Source of the DNA: Melastoma dodecandrum
Lineage: Eukaryota; Streptophyta; Magnoliopsida; Myrtales; Melastomataceae
DNA length: 64,000 nt
NCBI GenBank assembly: GCA_029817715.1
Contig: JARUPY010000049.1
Coordinates: forward strand, 827,383-891,382
Reading direction: 5' to 3'
Of this stretch, positions 47,609 through 57,390 are shown one piece after another; position 1 is the first letter of the stretch, and each line of letters opens with the position of its first letter. Position numbers and translations under genes: made by a program. The notes beneath the pieces were generated by a model that did not search any database, was not told the DNA's origin, and saw nothing but the letters and a program-made list of their open reading frames with translations.

Positions 47609-49070
47609 TTAATCTTTTGATGCTTTCAGCCAATCAACAAAATTGGAATGATTCTGGTACGACTTCCCGCCCTCTTTGACGCCATTGATGACCTTTTCCT
47701 TCATCTCCAAGGCTCTTTTCCTGAAACCGTCCCCGTCCTTGCTGCTGCCGAGCAAAGCCTCAACCTTGGCCACGATCTCGTCCCTCCTCACGATCCCACT
47801 CTCGTCGCGGTCCAACCTCAGCCCGACCTTCCAGACGTCGCAGATGTAGGTCTCGTTGAAGAACTGGTCGCAGAAGTATGGCCAGCAGAGGAAAGGCACC
47901 CCATTGCTCACCCCTTCTATCGTCGAGTTCCAGCCACAGTGGCTCAAGAAGCAGGCCACTGAAGGGTGTTGCAGAACCTCCTGCTGGGGTGCCCACCCGA
48001 CAAACTTCCCGTTGCTCGGGACGGAGATCTTTCCTGAGGTTGCGTTGTCGGGCCTGATGACCCATAAGAATGGCATGCCGGTATTTCCCAGGCCCTGCGC
48101 CAGTTCCTCAAACTGGGACTGGTTGAAAACCGTGATGCTGCCAAATGCCACATAGATCACAGACCGTGGGGGTTGGTGATCGAGCCAATCCAAGCACTCG
48201 GCATCCTCCGGTGGCCAGAAATACCCCGCTGTGCTCCCAAGCCTGTTGCTTGCCAGTAGCGGGCCAACAGGGAGGAACCGGGGCATATATTTGAATGTGC
48301 CAGACTCGAGGTCAATCGAGGAGTTGCAGAGTAGCCACTCTACATCTTCAAGCTTGAACACACTCTTTACGAAACTAAATACGATCTTCTGTGCCTCCAA
48401 GTTGCCTATGCAGGTCCAAGATAAGTGCAATGTGTTCATCCCCGGCATGGTTGGATCCAACCTTATCAGTTCTTGCTTTAATGGCGTTCCTAGGAAAGAA
48501 AAACTCCTAATATGCATTCCAGCGCTAGCAAGTATAATAATTTGCATGCCAAAAGGTAGCGTTTTGAGTACTACCGTTTTCATCGACGACTCCATCCTCA
48601 ATCAACTTCGGGACGGACGACAGGACAGCCAGAAGTGCCGTGGACGCAGGCCAAAAAGCAGCCACCTTCTGGATCCCCATCTTCTTGGCCACCTCGAAAG
48701 CCCACGACATGTTGAAGTCAGCAATCACGCAACTAACCTTATCCTCTCCGTCTCGTTCGTTCAGCTCGCCGATCAGTCGCTCCAACTCCCCTGGCATTAC
48801 CTTTAGGATACCTTGACATAGCCTGGCTATGTCGTTCCTATCTTCCCCCGGCTCCAACCCATCAGGGATAGAAACCAGACGAATCCTTCCGCCAAAAATA
48901 TGCTCCCCTTCGGAGCCGGGTAGCGAGCGGAGGACTCTCCTGTGATCGAACTCGGAGTTGACGAACGTGACGCGGAAACCAAGCATGGCGAGGCACTGCG
49001 AGAGTTCCATGAGGGGAATGACATGGCCCTGTGCAGGGAAAGGGATCGCCAGGACGTGCAAACTCGCCAT
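47609..49070 (-). CDS. UDP-glycosyltransferase, UGT83A1-like
   Basis: Two exons (48575-49070 and 47609-48489) encode 458 residues, normal for family 1 plant UGTs. The N-terminal half has the acceptor-side motif HVLAIPFPAQGHVIPLMELS with the catalytic His16, and CVIADFNMSWAFEVAKKMGI with the partner Asp. The C-terminal half has the sugar-donor PSPG box, from WAPQQEVLQHPSVACFLSHC through GWNSTIEGVSNGVPFLCWPY to the final DQ, with the key Trp, His, Asn, Ser, Glu and Asp-Gln residues intact. The final Gln suggests UDP-glucose as donor. The protein is cytosolic and transfers sugar to a small molecule whose identity is unknown. Sequence and single-intron position agree with UGT83A1 (At3g02100). The start at 49070 (MASLHVLAIPF) is preferred to a Met seven codons upstream. 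Confidence 0.92.
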
Positions 49071-49422
49071 TCCTTTGGAGCAACGGAGCAAACCACTAAC
49101 AAATTTGCGGTGGCCTTTGGAACTTTTCTATCTTGTGATCTCCTGTGCTACCGGATAACTGAAAGCGAGCCATTCATCATTTCCTGGCCTCAAATGAATT
49201 ATCTCGACGACGTCGCTTTTGATTGGAGAAACATCAAAAGATAATAATTATATTTTTAATAATTTAGTTCTCATTAATTATATTTTTCTTACTCAAAAGA
49301 CAATAATAAAACTTTTAATGTAATCTTGTACGAAATCCACGGAAAACTCGTACTAAAAGAACTTCTTTTAATATTAAATTTTAATTGTTAAATTTGCTCG
49401 TAGAAAGGATGCTAGGCTTCCG
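49071..49422. promoter_or_regulatory. UGT promoter and hydrolase 3' flank
   Basis: This 352-bp spacer separates two minus-strand genes. It is AT-rich from about 49245. No distinct motif was recognised. Confidence 0.3.
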
Positions 49423-51239
49423 CTAGGAGATGCAGGCACCAGAGGCGAAACCCCCGATCAACTTCGTGACGGCCCGAGGCTTCTCGACATGGAGAAGGTG
49501 GCCGCAGTCCGGAACTTGCCGTATGATCGCTTTGGGAAGTTCACAGTGCAGCCTCTGCAAGGGTTTGAGTTTCAGTGACAGTAAGGTGATAGCGGCCGCA
49601 CAATTGGTGGTTAGAGATTTCATGGTTAGGAAGTTTTACCACTTGAAGTTTCTTGGGAACGATTTTGTCATGCTCGGCGTAGACGATGAGCACATCGTGC
49701 TTAACCTGCAATGGTACACCGAGCAAGGACCTGTAAAAAGTTCAGCCCCCCCAAATGCTAAACATCGAAATGACTTGGCGAACCTGTTTAATTTGGTCCA
49801 CAACATTGTAGCCGCCGCTCTTCATGAAACTGACCATAGACTCTTTCCACCATGGCAGTAGACAGTGCAGCCGTCCAACCTAGAAAATCCGACACCGACA
49901 TTCAATCAAGTATCATCATTAAGCTGTATTATGTCAATTGTAGGGAGCGAAGAGAATTTTACGTTTGTCCAGTCGTAACGTGTGCTGAACGAGATTTCAT
50001 GGAAGGCCATCATGTTGGCATACAGACGTAAAGGAAGGCTCTTCAATATGGAAACCTGGATTGATTGGCATCAGTTCGCTGTAATGACGACCAAATAGGA
50101 CATCTCTGGTCTAAACTAACCCCTGCATAGGCCATGGCTTCTGGCAATGTAGCCAGATTCCCAAGACCTTCTGTGTATACGCTCGCATTGATCAGAACAA
50201 GTTTAGCGACCTGTTGAGTAATTGAAAGGATGAGAAATCTCAGACAATTGCAAGCAAGTACCGGTTTATCTACCTTACTCTAAGTAATCGTCTTAGGCCT
50301 GATCAACTTACGGCTTCAGGGTGATTGATGGTGAAATCGATTGCCGCGGAAGCTCCGAGGCTTGGACCCACCAAAACCATTGGCCGTCTTACGTGCGACT
50401 TCCAGAACTGTGGCCAACAAAAAAGGAAGTAGTCCCTTTCATCAATTTCTCATATCGAATCATGGACAGGCTAAAAATCGCGTTGAACCTTAAAGACTAC
50501 CTGATACAGGTGATTCCGCTTCGCAGAAACACCACAACTTGGCCGCATCTCTGGCACAAAAACAGGAAATTTGAAGGACCCCGGTAGCTAAAAGCTCATT
50601 TAACCTCAATTTTCGGCGATATCTACCTAAATCGGAGAAACCCCAACCGAGAACATCAACGGCCCAGACCTCCAGACCGGCTTCCTCCAATAAAGGATAA
50701 GCGCATCTCCACTCCAAGCAGGAACTAATCCAAAAGACAAAAACCTCAATCCACCGAAAGACAAGCCAAAACAGCGAAAATGCGCTTCGTGGAGACGACC
50801 TGTCGAAGCAATGTAAGAGGACGACAGGGGGGCACGAGCTCTGCACCGCTGACGGCCGAACACAGCTGCTCATGATAAAGCCGCCGGAAGACTCATTCTA
50901 TCAAAAACAACACACTACCTGAAAATCACATCCCCCAACTCCCCCGGGAGAGCCAGAGCCACCACCGAAGTCGTCACGGACCCGGCTTACCTCAACGGGG
51001 ACTCGCTCGATCCTCCGCGCAAGGCGTCGGGCGAAGGGGTCCTTGATATCCTCGATCTCCTTGGGAAGAAACGAAGGGAAACCACGGACATTGCCTCCGC
51101 TGCCTGCAACGCCAGGGGCCGGCAGGTACGAGGATGTCTGGAAACGACAAGGGTCGTTCCGTTCCGGCGTCGCTTTGATCGCTCCTCTCACGAGGACCGG
51201 AGAACACACCCTCATCGACATCATCGCCGCCATCGTCAT
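49423..51239 (-). CDS. Alpha/beta hydrolase fold protein, probably chloroplast
   Basis: Ten exons give 355 residues in frame: 50991-51239, 50800-50897, 50627-50724, 50501-50550, 50312-50407, 50121-50210, 49963-50055, 49784-49879, 49640-49705 and 49423-49554. A transit-like N-terminus is followed by PPVVLLHCFDSSCLEWRCAY (oxyanion-hole region), DVLGWGFSDLE and the nucleophile elbow VLVGPSLGA with Ser181. A lid region comes next, then the acid region VYAEHDKIVP (Asp303) and the catalytic His in PDCGHLLHVEKP (His331). The Ser-Asp-His triad is complete, so an active hydrolase or related enzyme is expected; the substrate is unknown. Exon 4 has two possible acceptors. The downstream one (before 50550) keeps the frame, while the one at 50587 shifts it. 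A pheophytinase-like or epoxide-hydrolase-like role cannot be told apart. Confidence 0.87.
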
Positions 51240-52097
51240 CGTTTTGCCAAATGCAGCCCCACTTGGGGAGGGAAGGGAAGGGAAAAGTAATCACAATCAG
51301 CCTTTTCCACTTCCCGACGTCCACATCCCCGGTTCTTACAGACAAAACGGCAACGTGTCCGAAGTTTTGACCCCGTTCGACCCTTTATTCTCTTTTCAGT
51401 CATCGTTTTAAAATACAATAGGGACACTGCCATCGCCTTCGCTCGCATAGAACAGAAGAGTGGTACTGGGAATCTATCGAAAGCAGATTCTTTTCTTACT
51501 TTATTTGTGCTTGTGAAGTAACTGAATGCAACAAGGGTTTTTGGGGTTAAAATTTTCCATTTCAAAATCAAAACTCGAGAAGCAGACACACCTCGTATGG
51601 CGGACCAGACTCATGGTTAAGGGCCATACGCTCTAGCCGACTGAGCTATTACTGCCTCCTGTTGATTGCAGGAGTTTCAAAAGTTAAGCAACATAGATTA
51701 GGACAAAACTCTACTTTTTACAGGCCGAATGGACAGTTTTGTGAGAACATTTGACATCTGACAAGAAACGGTGTTGTTGATACACACTAACTAATATCCC
51801 CATATAATCCTCGGGCACTCCAATGTCTATATGAATTAACCCCAGTGTTAGATTAGCCAAGTCGATTAACTGATTATTTGTATAGATTAAGTAGTCCCCT
51901 TCTCCCATGACAAATCTTTTTGTTATTCTAGAAACTATGAACTGTAGGAAGGCAACAGCAATGAGTAGTTAAATTAAAGTAAAGCCGCTCCTAACAGTTA
52001 AGGGCCACAATAATGGCCCGGAGGTTAAAGTAATTCTTATTTTGTCCAGCGGGAGCCTAACAATGCTGGGATCAACTCTTTGCGTTGCTAAGATCGG
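51240..52097. other. Hydrolase promoter, tRNA relic and 3' flank of the RNA-binding gene
   Basis: Upstream DNA of the hydrolase gene, then a degenerate tRNA-like sequence at 51582-51655 (listed separately), then AT-rich 3' flank of the RRM gene. No protein-coding gene recognised. Confidence 0.4.
51582..51655 (-). pseudogene. Degenerate tRNA-Lys(CUU)-like sequence
   Basis: On the minus strand, 74 nt read as a tRNA relic. The D arm is canonical (TAGCTCAGTCGGCTAGAGC). A five-pair anticodon stem surrounds a CCCTTAA loop, which puts CTT (Lys) in the anticodon position. The ends pair partly (GCAG with CTGC). However, U33 has changed to C, and the T arm lacks the TTCGA loop and its stem, so box B is missing. 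It should be neither transcribed by pol III nor functional. Its high D-arm identity suggests a fairly young relic. Confidence 0.6.
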
Positions 52098-53107
52098 TCA
52101 TTTGGTCTTGTTTTCTCCTTCCAGATCACCAGGCTGCGGGTCTCCTCCAGATAAATGACATGCTGCCAGATCGTCGTGCACTTTGCCAGTGTATTCATCT
52201 TCCGCACCCGAAGCGAAGAAGTTGACGCTGCCAGCACCGCCTGATGAGGCATAGTTTCTGGTCCTGCTGCCGTCATAACCGCCGCCCTGCCTTTCGGTGT
52301 AATCAGCATGTGCACTGCTATCCCTGTACCTGCTGCCACCACCATATCCTCCGCTACTGTAACTGGTGTTGTCTCTGAAACCAGTTCCACCTTGGAAACC
52401 CGGAAAACCTCCACGAGACTTCTCAACTGCGTAATTCACTCTTATCCTCCTTCCATGAAGATCCTGAAGAAAGATCGTCCAGGATGACTTGAAACAGCTA
52501 CGTATTATATACATGAATCTAACTTCGATCAATAATCAATTACTCCTTGACAATAAAGAGCACAGGACTATAAGAATAACACAAACCAAACAGAACATGC
52601 AGCCATATACCTTTCCATCCATATCTTGCATCGCACTGGAGGCCTCATCCTGGGAAGTAAAACTGACAAATCCGAAGCCTTTTGATCTTCCCGTCTCTCG
52701 GTCCATTATAACTCTTGCTAAAGTTCCACAAGACAAAAACAAAGTCAAGCACATATTCGGGGACTCAACAAAATAACAACGTGACCCTGCTTCTGGGATA
52801 TACCTTCGATTATCTCACCATAACTGGAAAATGTCTCTTTAAGACTTATATCATCAGTAGCATAAGAAAGGCCTGAAAAAATAAACATGCCTGATGAACT
52901 CCAAAGAGAAGTAGAAACTTGAGATACGATTCAGCTAGCAGTATTGGTGTACACAACAGAAACATTCCCAGTACCTCCAACGAAAAGCTTCGAAGACATG
53001 CACCTTATTGCCTGGAACAGTACTGGACCCAAAGTGGATGGCTCGCGGTGCCCGTGTCTGCTTGCATTTTGCTTCAAAAGATTCCCAACCCAGCTAACAA
53101 ATGCCAT
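52098..53107 (-). CDS. Glycine-rich RNA-binding protein with one RRM, probably mitochondrial
   Basis: Four exons (52975-53107, 52804-52872, 52611-52717, 52098-52463) give 224 residues. The first about 37 residues are basic and Ser-rich without acidic residues in the opening stretch, ending ...AIRCMSS, as in mitochondrial glycine-rich proteins. One RRM follows. RNP2 is KLFVGGLSY (residues 40-48) and RNP1 is KGFGFVSF (residues 80-87). The RRM is split over all four exons, as usual for this group. The C-terminal tail has Gly/Tyr/Arg/Ser-rich segments (GGYGGGSRYRDSS, RQGGGYDGSRTRNYASSG) and an acidic end. Relatives act as RNA chaperones in cold response, and some are organelle RNA-editing cofactors (ORRM). 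The exact target is unknown. Confidence 0.9.
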
Positions 53108-53931
53108 CCCTCCAACCTAAGGAAACAGATTTCTGAGGAAAGAAACAATCAAACAAAAAGGATGAAGCAGAGCAGACCATCCAATTCGAAGTCGGATTAA
53201 AAGGAGTCGACTGTAAAGTGATCCCACAACAGCAAAAGATCACAGATTAACCCTAACAGCAATAAGGACCATGAGAAAGGGTGAACCAGCCCCTCATGAT
53301 TCTCATACAACAACGCAAACTTTCCGCACCATAACACAGCGATATCGGCAAGTGATTCCTCCAGGCACACGGATACACGAATCGAAGATCCTATCCACGC
53401 CTTTCCGATCGATGCTACGCCTACTTCCTAGTTACCCAAAAAAAACTAATCTTTTCCTCAAACGATTCTAACCCGAAACAATTTAGCTGATCAAGAGAAC
53501 GACAGCAGAACAACACCACAAACAGATAAAAAGAAAAAAAAAAGAGAGCTCAACGGCGAAGAAAACCTCAAATGGGTCGTGATCGACCGCAACTGCCCAC
53601 CGGATTCTTGCCGGGATTTTGTGTCGGTCACCCCCGGTTCGAATCTGAAGATCGGAATTTCCGAATCCCCGACCTTTTTTTAGGGTTTGTAATAAAATCA
53701 GCTTGATTAATTAATTATTTTGTAACGAGCTTAAGCTGATTTCATATTAATTATTATTACTTCATTGGATGCTTTTGGGAAATTTTCGACCGTTAGGACA
53801 ACCTTATCATCAAACGGTCACGCACAGCATCATAAAAAGTCACTCCGGACTTCATAATAACACGACCAATTCATCGTATCTCGGATTTCATCCATCCCAT
53901 CTTTATTTTCACTCTACCAGTAAGGGGGGAA
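53108..53931. promoter_or_regulatory. Divergent promoter region of the RRM gene and the 96-residue gene
   Basis: The two genes point away from each other across 824 bp. About 53530-53545 is a poly-A run and 53700-53760 is AT-rich. No clear motif or other gene recognised. Confidence 0.35.
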
Positions 53932-54330
53932 ATGGAACGATGCGCGGTTGCCGTCCCCGGGGCCGAAACCCCGACGTCTCTGGAGATCAAAATTGTAGCA
54001 GAACTGTCCCAGAATCGTTGCGGCATCGAGCTGCCCAAGGACGTCACCCCGGATCGCCTCAGGGTCCCTAAACCTTTTAACTTCCCAGAGAGGTACATGA
54101 GCCCGACTGACAAAATGGTTTCCCCGATCACCAGAGTCCTAACAGCGAGAACTCAGCGGAAAGGCGGCGCCCTCCTGCCTCCCTCGATGATCAATCAGCA
54201 AAGGGTTAGTTTTAGTAGATGTGCATAATGCATTTCCGAATCTTTCCTCTTTCTCGTGTTTGCTGGTCTAATTTGATCAAACTAAATCATGTTTTGATGC
54301 TTTGTGTTGCAGATGCAGGCCCTGAATTAG
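53932..54330 (+). CDS. Small plant protein of unknown function (96 residues)
   Basis: Exon 1 (53932-54204) and a tiny exon 2 (54313-54330, encoding MQALN and stop) are joined by a GT-AG intron. The sequence is hydrophilic and basic toward the C-terminus, with the stretch VPKPFNFPERYMSPTDKMVS followed by PITRVLTART and GGALLPPS. The SPTDKMxSPxTR stretch looks like a conserved short motif with possible Ser/Thr-Pro phosphorylation sites, and I believe related small plant proteins exist, but I cannot name the family. No signal peptide, membrane segment or known domain was seen. Codon use and the clean splice junction support a real gene. If the intron were retained, the frame would end after a few further codons. 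Confidence 0.65.
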
Positions 54331-54477
54331 CTGGTGATACGAATTTGGAGGCAAGAGAGGGGATAGCCTTTTTCTTACATCATTCGATCGGATGTACTAA
54401 ACTCAGAGTCGAATGCTATCCAAATCCGATGTATAAGAATCCAGAGTATGTGAATTAGTGCCGTGGTTTCTCAGTTC

Positions 54478-55161
54478 TCAGTCTACGCGGACCTCATACC
54501 ACTGGACTGACCCCACATCCCCATCGATCTCAAGCTCGCAGACCGAACCCACGAGGTACGTCACGGCCTCGTCGATCGTCTCGTAGCGGGCGAGGTCAGA
54601 CGGGAGCGACTTCCCTGGCCAATTCTCGAGCCAAGTCCCAAGCACTTCCCTGAGCTCTTCCTCTGATACAAACCTCTCTTCCTTTCCCGGCTCGAGCAGG
54701 ACGTAGGTCTCCGTCCGCTGGTACGACACCCTTCTCCTCCTCCTCGCCGTACAGGCCTAAAATAAACACAGGGCAACTCAAACCACTAAACAGAAACAAT
54801 TAAACCAACATGCGAGCAACCGGATACGACCGAAGGATCCTACCGTGCGAACAGATTTCCTGTCCTGTTTCCCGAGACGAAGACGGCTGAGATGGGCGAA
54901 TACCTTGTCATAATCACTTCCCGGAATGGCTTTAACGGAACAGAGATCACGGAAGGTGGTTCCTTCCGGGGTCGATTCACCTGAAGGTTAAGAAAAGATA
55001 AATGAAGCCAACAAAGAAGGAATAATCCGCGATCGGATATCTGGGTTAAGTTTACGTCGGGGGATTAGGATCGGGGAGGGAGCTTGCATCCGTAAAGCTT
55101 TGCCCAGATTCATATCTTCTTCTAAAGGAGATAACGAGTGTAGTTTGCTCTGCTTCTCCAT
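54478..55161 (-). CDS. CRR7-like protein (chlororespiratory reduction 7 family)
   Basis: Three exons (55056-55161, 54844-54980, 54478-54756) give 173 residues in frame; the first intron is only 75 nt. The C-terminal region, from about residue 82, carries the family core: [59 protein letters not shown] and a strongly conserved end, [20 protein letters not shown]. This matches the small chloroplast CRR7 proteins of plants and cyanobacteria. In Arabidopsis (At5g39210) CRR7 is needed for assembly or stability of the stromal NDH-1 subcomplex A. The N-terminal residues before the core would include the transit peptide, though [16 protein letters not shown] is acidic for one, so the start or targeting is uncertain. 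Confidence 0.8.
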
Positions 55162-55978
55162 GGCTGTGTAAGCCAAGAGATAAGACCGGTCCACGAAACT
55201 CAAGCTAATTCCGGTCCGGTCCAACCGCCAAAATTGAAGAAAAAAGTTGTCCCCTTCCCCTCCAACGTTTCCGTTTCCAAACAAGAAAAGAGGCTCCGCT
55301 TAATCAATCCATTTTTACCTGACTAGATCTTCGCGGCACAGGCTCGACGAAAAGTCACATTTTATTTATATATTTATACTAAAAAGGACCAAGCCGCTTC
55401 CGTAGATTACTTTTTTTTTAAATCTTTTACACGGATTTACATCTTCTTTTTATTATGTCCTAAACGTGTCCTGATTCTAATCAGAGCGAGAAATAGAATG
55501 AATTAGAAGGTATGAAAAGCTGACAACTGGCAACGTTTCTGACCCGACTTGTCAGTTCCATCCACGTCGTCCTTTTCAGCAACCCTATGGATTTGGAAGC
55601 CTTGATTGAAGGCCCAATTCAGGTAAACATGGGCTTTCTTTCACGGCCCGAGTCGTAATCTTCTGAATATCGGCCCATTCTAGATCCATGAATTAATGCC
55701 GGGGCCTTTGTATTTGTTTTTGTGCCCGTGTCTCTAAATTTATGCTCTTTCTGCAACAGTTCGGTTAAGAAAATGAAACAGAAGAAACCCTCCATTCCAT
55801 GTCCTCCCCACCTTTTTAGAATATCTTGTTGTTTAGATCATTCAAAATCAATTTTTCCCAAGTATTTTTCTTATGAGGGCGAGAAAAGTTCTTCCAACGG
55901 GCTTTTTGAAGTGATTCTTGGGTTTGTGATCATCCTTTCGCTCTTGATTTGCAGATCTTTCGTGTGTTTTGCCAATAG
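55162..55978. promoter_or_regulatory. Divergent promoter of the CRR7-like and Ser-rich genes
   Basis: The genes diverge across 817 bp. GGCCCA-type Site II elements occur at about 55611-55616 and 55672-55678, with a GGCCCGA at about 55646. About 55730-55978 is probably the leader of the Ser-rich gene. No further gene recognised. Confidence 0.45.
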
Positions 55979-56977
55979 ATGGGGAAGGTTGACGAAGAAG
56001 AGGAAGGCAAGGAAGGGAGCAGCGGCAACAAGCCAAGCGAGTTTCATTTTGATGAGGAGGACAGCGAGGCCCGCGGGGTTTTGCTTTCCAGGAGCTTAGA
56101 TTCGTCTTCCTCGTCGAGCAGCGCGACAGCCAGCAATGCGGGGGAACCTTTATCTGGAAATACAGCTGTGCCGCTTGACCATAAGGTCGAGGACGTCATG
56201 AGGATTCCCCCAGTCAGCCCTCTGCCAACAGGATACGATCCCAACAGGATCCCGTCGTCGGTTTTCGCAGGCCGGCCGTCGAATCCGGCCGAGTGGAGCG
56301 TGGCCTCGAACGAGTCGTTGTTCAGCATCCACATGGGGAACAGCAGCTTCTCGAGGGATCATACCGCGCTCCTGTTGTACAAGTCTGGGGAGCTGACGAA
56401 GCTGGACGAGGTGTTTAGTGTCCCCACATTGTTGCCAACAGTTTCAGAGAACGAGAGCCTTCCGCGAGATGGTGTCAGCTCTTCTGTGGATGCAGATTCA
56501 TCAATGTTGCCACCGGCCGAGGACAAAGCCGAGAATCTTCACAAATGGGAACGGTTGCCTAGCAAGGATAACAGCCCACCTCTGGGTAACGGGAACTCGT
56601 CCCTGCCTGGGGAAACGACGAATTCGGCGAGCCTGTCCAATCGGTCCTATGGAAGCGCAACCACCGCCAGCACCGGTTCATTTGCATTCCCTAGGCAAGT
56701 ATCCGGCTGACATATCCCGATCGTAATTCGTCCCATCGAAGAACCGAACCCCTTCTCTTTGTTTTCCAGATTGGTTGGTAGCAGGAACAAATCTGTCTCA
56801 GTTGAGACGCTGGAGGGAGGAAAGACAGGACTATCAACGGAGCTGCCATTGGAGCCGGAAACGACGCCAGCACAGCCGCAACAACAGAACCATAGGACAC
56901 CAGTCAGGGCCGCGTTGTCCAACTGCTTCTCGTTCTTCACTCGTTGCTCTTTCCGATGCCCGTTCTTGCACAGATGA
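55979..56977 (+). CDS. Ser-rich plant protein of unknown function (307 residues)
   Basis: Two exons, 55979-56694 and 56770-56977, encode 307 residues. The joining intron starts GCAAGT and ends CCAG, a GC-AG intron. Splicing at the GT five bases further would give a premature stop. The protein is acidic and Ser-rich at the start, followed by a well-structured segment: IPSSVFAGRPSNPAEWSVAS, NESLFSIHMGNSSFSRDH and LLLYKSGELTKLDE. The end is Cys/Phe/Arg-rich (NCFSFFTRCSFRCPFLHR). I have seen the NPAEWSVASNESLFSIHxG signature in uncharacterised dicot and monocot proteins, but no function is known to me. No signal peptide or membrane helix is evident. The paired Cys/Arg/Phe end might be a membrane-association or palmitoylation signal, which is a guess. 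Confidence 0.82.
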
Positions 56978-57390
56978 ACGGAAAACGTTGGTCCGCTTAT
57001 AGCCACATCGGCGTAGTGAAAGTGGGTAGTTTGGGATGATACAGCGACAGGCTGTGTACATTGATCAGCCGCGAGTATTCATCTCTGTAAGGATATCGTA
57101 TCCGCGATTTCATTTGACGAATACAGCCCCGGACGTGATCATTCATGTACTCATCTTACGTCGTGAAAAAACATAAAAGCGATCACCACCCGACTGTCGG
57201 GTCGTGATCGCTTACTAGTAGGACCGAGATCGAGGTTGGATTCTCTTTTTGGAATCTGGATGATTGCCGGAGAACCGAAGACTATACAATTTCACACTGT
57301 TATTCAGTTACCATGTTAGCAAGATGGGGACACTTTCAGTTCCAGATCTTTACAGAAAGATGGAATATTAGAAGAGCGTCCCCGAGCGAG
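56978..57390. other. Convergent 3' flanks
   Basis: The Ser-rich gene and the LONGIFOLIA gene end tail to tail. A local inverted pair, GCGATCAC at about 57179 and GTGATCGC at about 57204, can form a short hairpin, perhaps an mRNA 3'-end structure. Confidence 0.4.

Noticed and set aside
50501..50587. Upstream acceptor (TAG at 50588-50590) for exon 4 of the alpha/beta hydrolase
   Set aside because: It shifts the frame relative to the conserved AKRNHLYQ-FWKS junction. The acceptor before 50550 restores GFSDLE and the full reading frame.
53625..53660. Box B-like GGTTCGAAT upstream of the RRM gene as a tRNA or SINE
   Set aside because: No box A at the right spacing, no A tail and no cloverleaf could be found.
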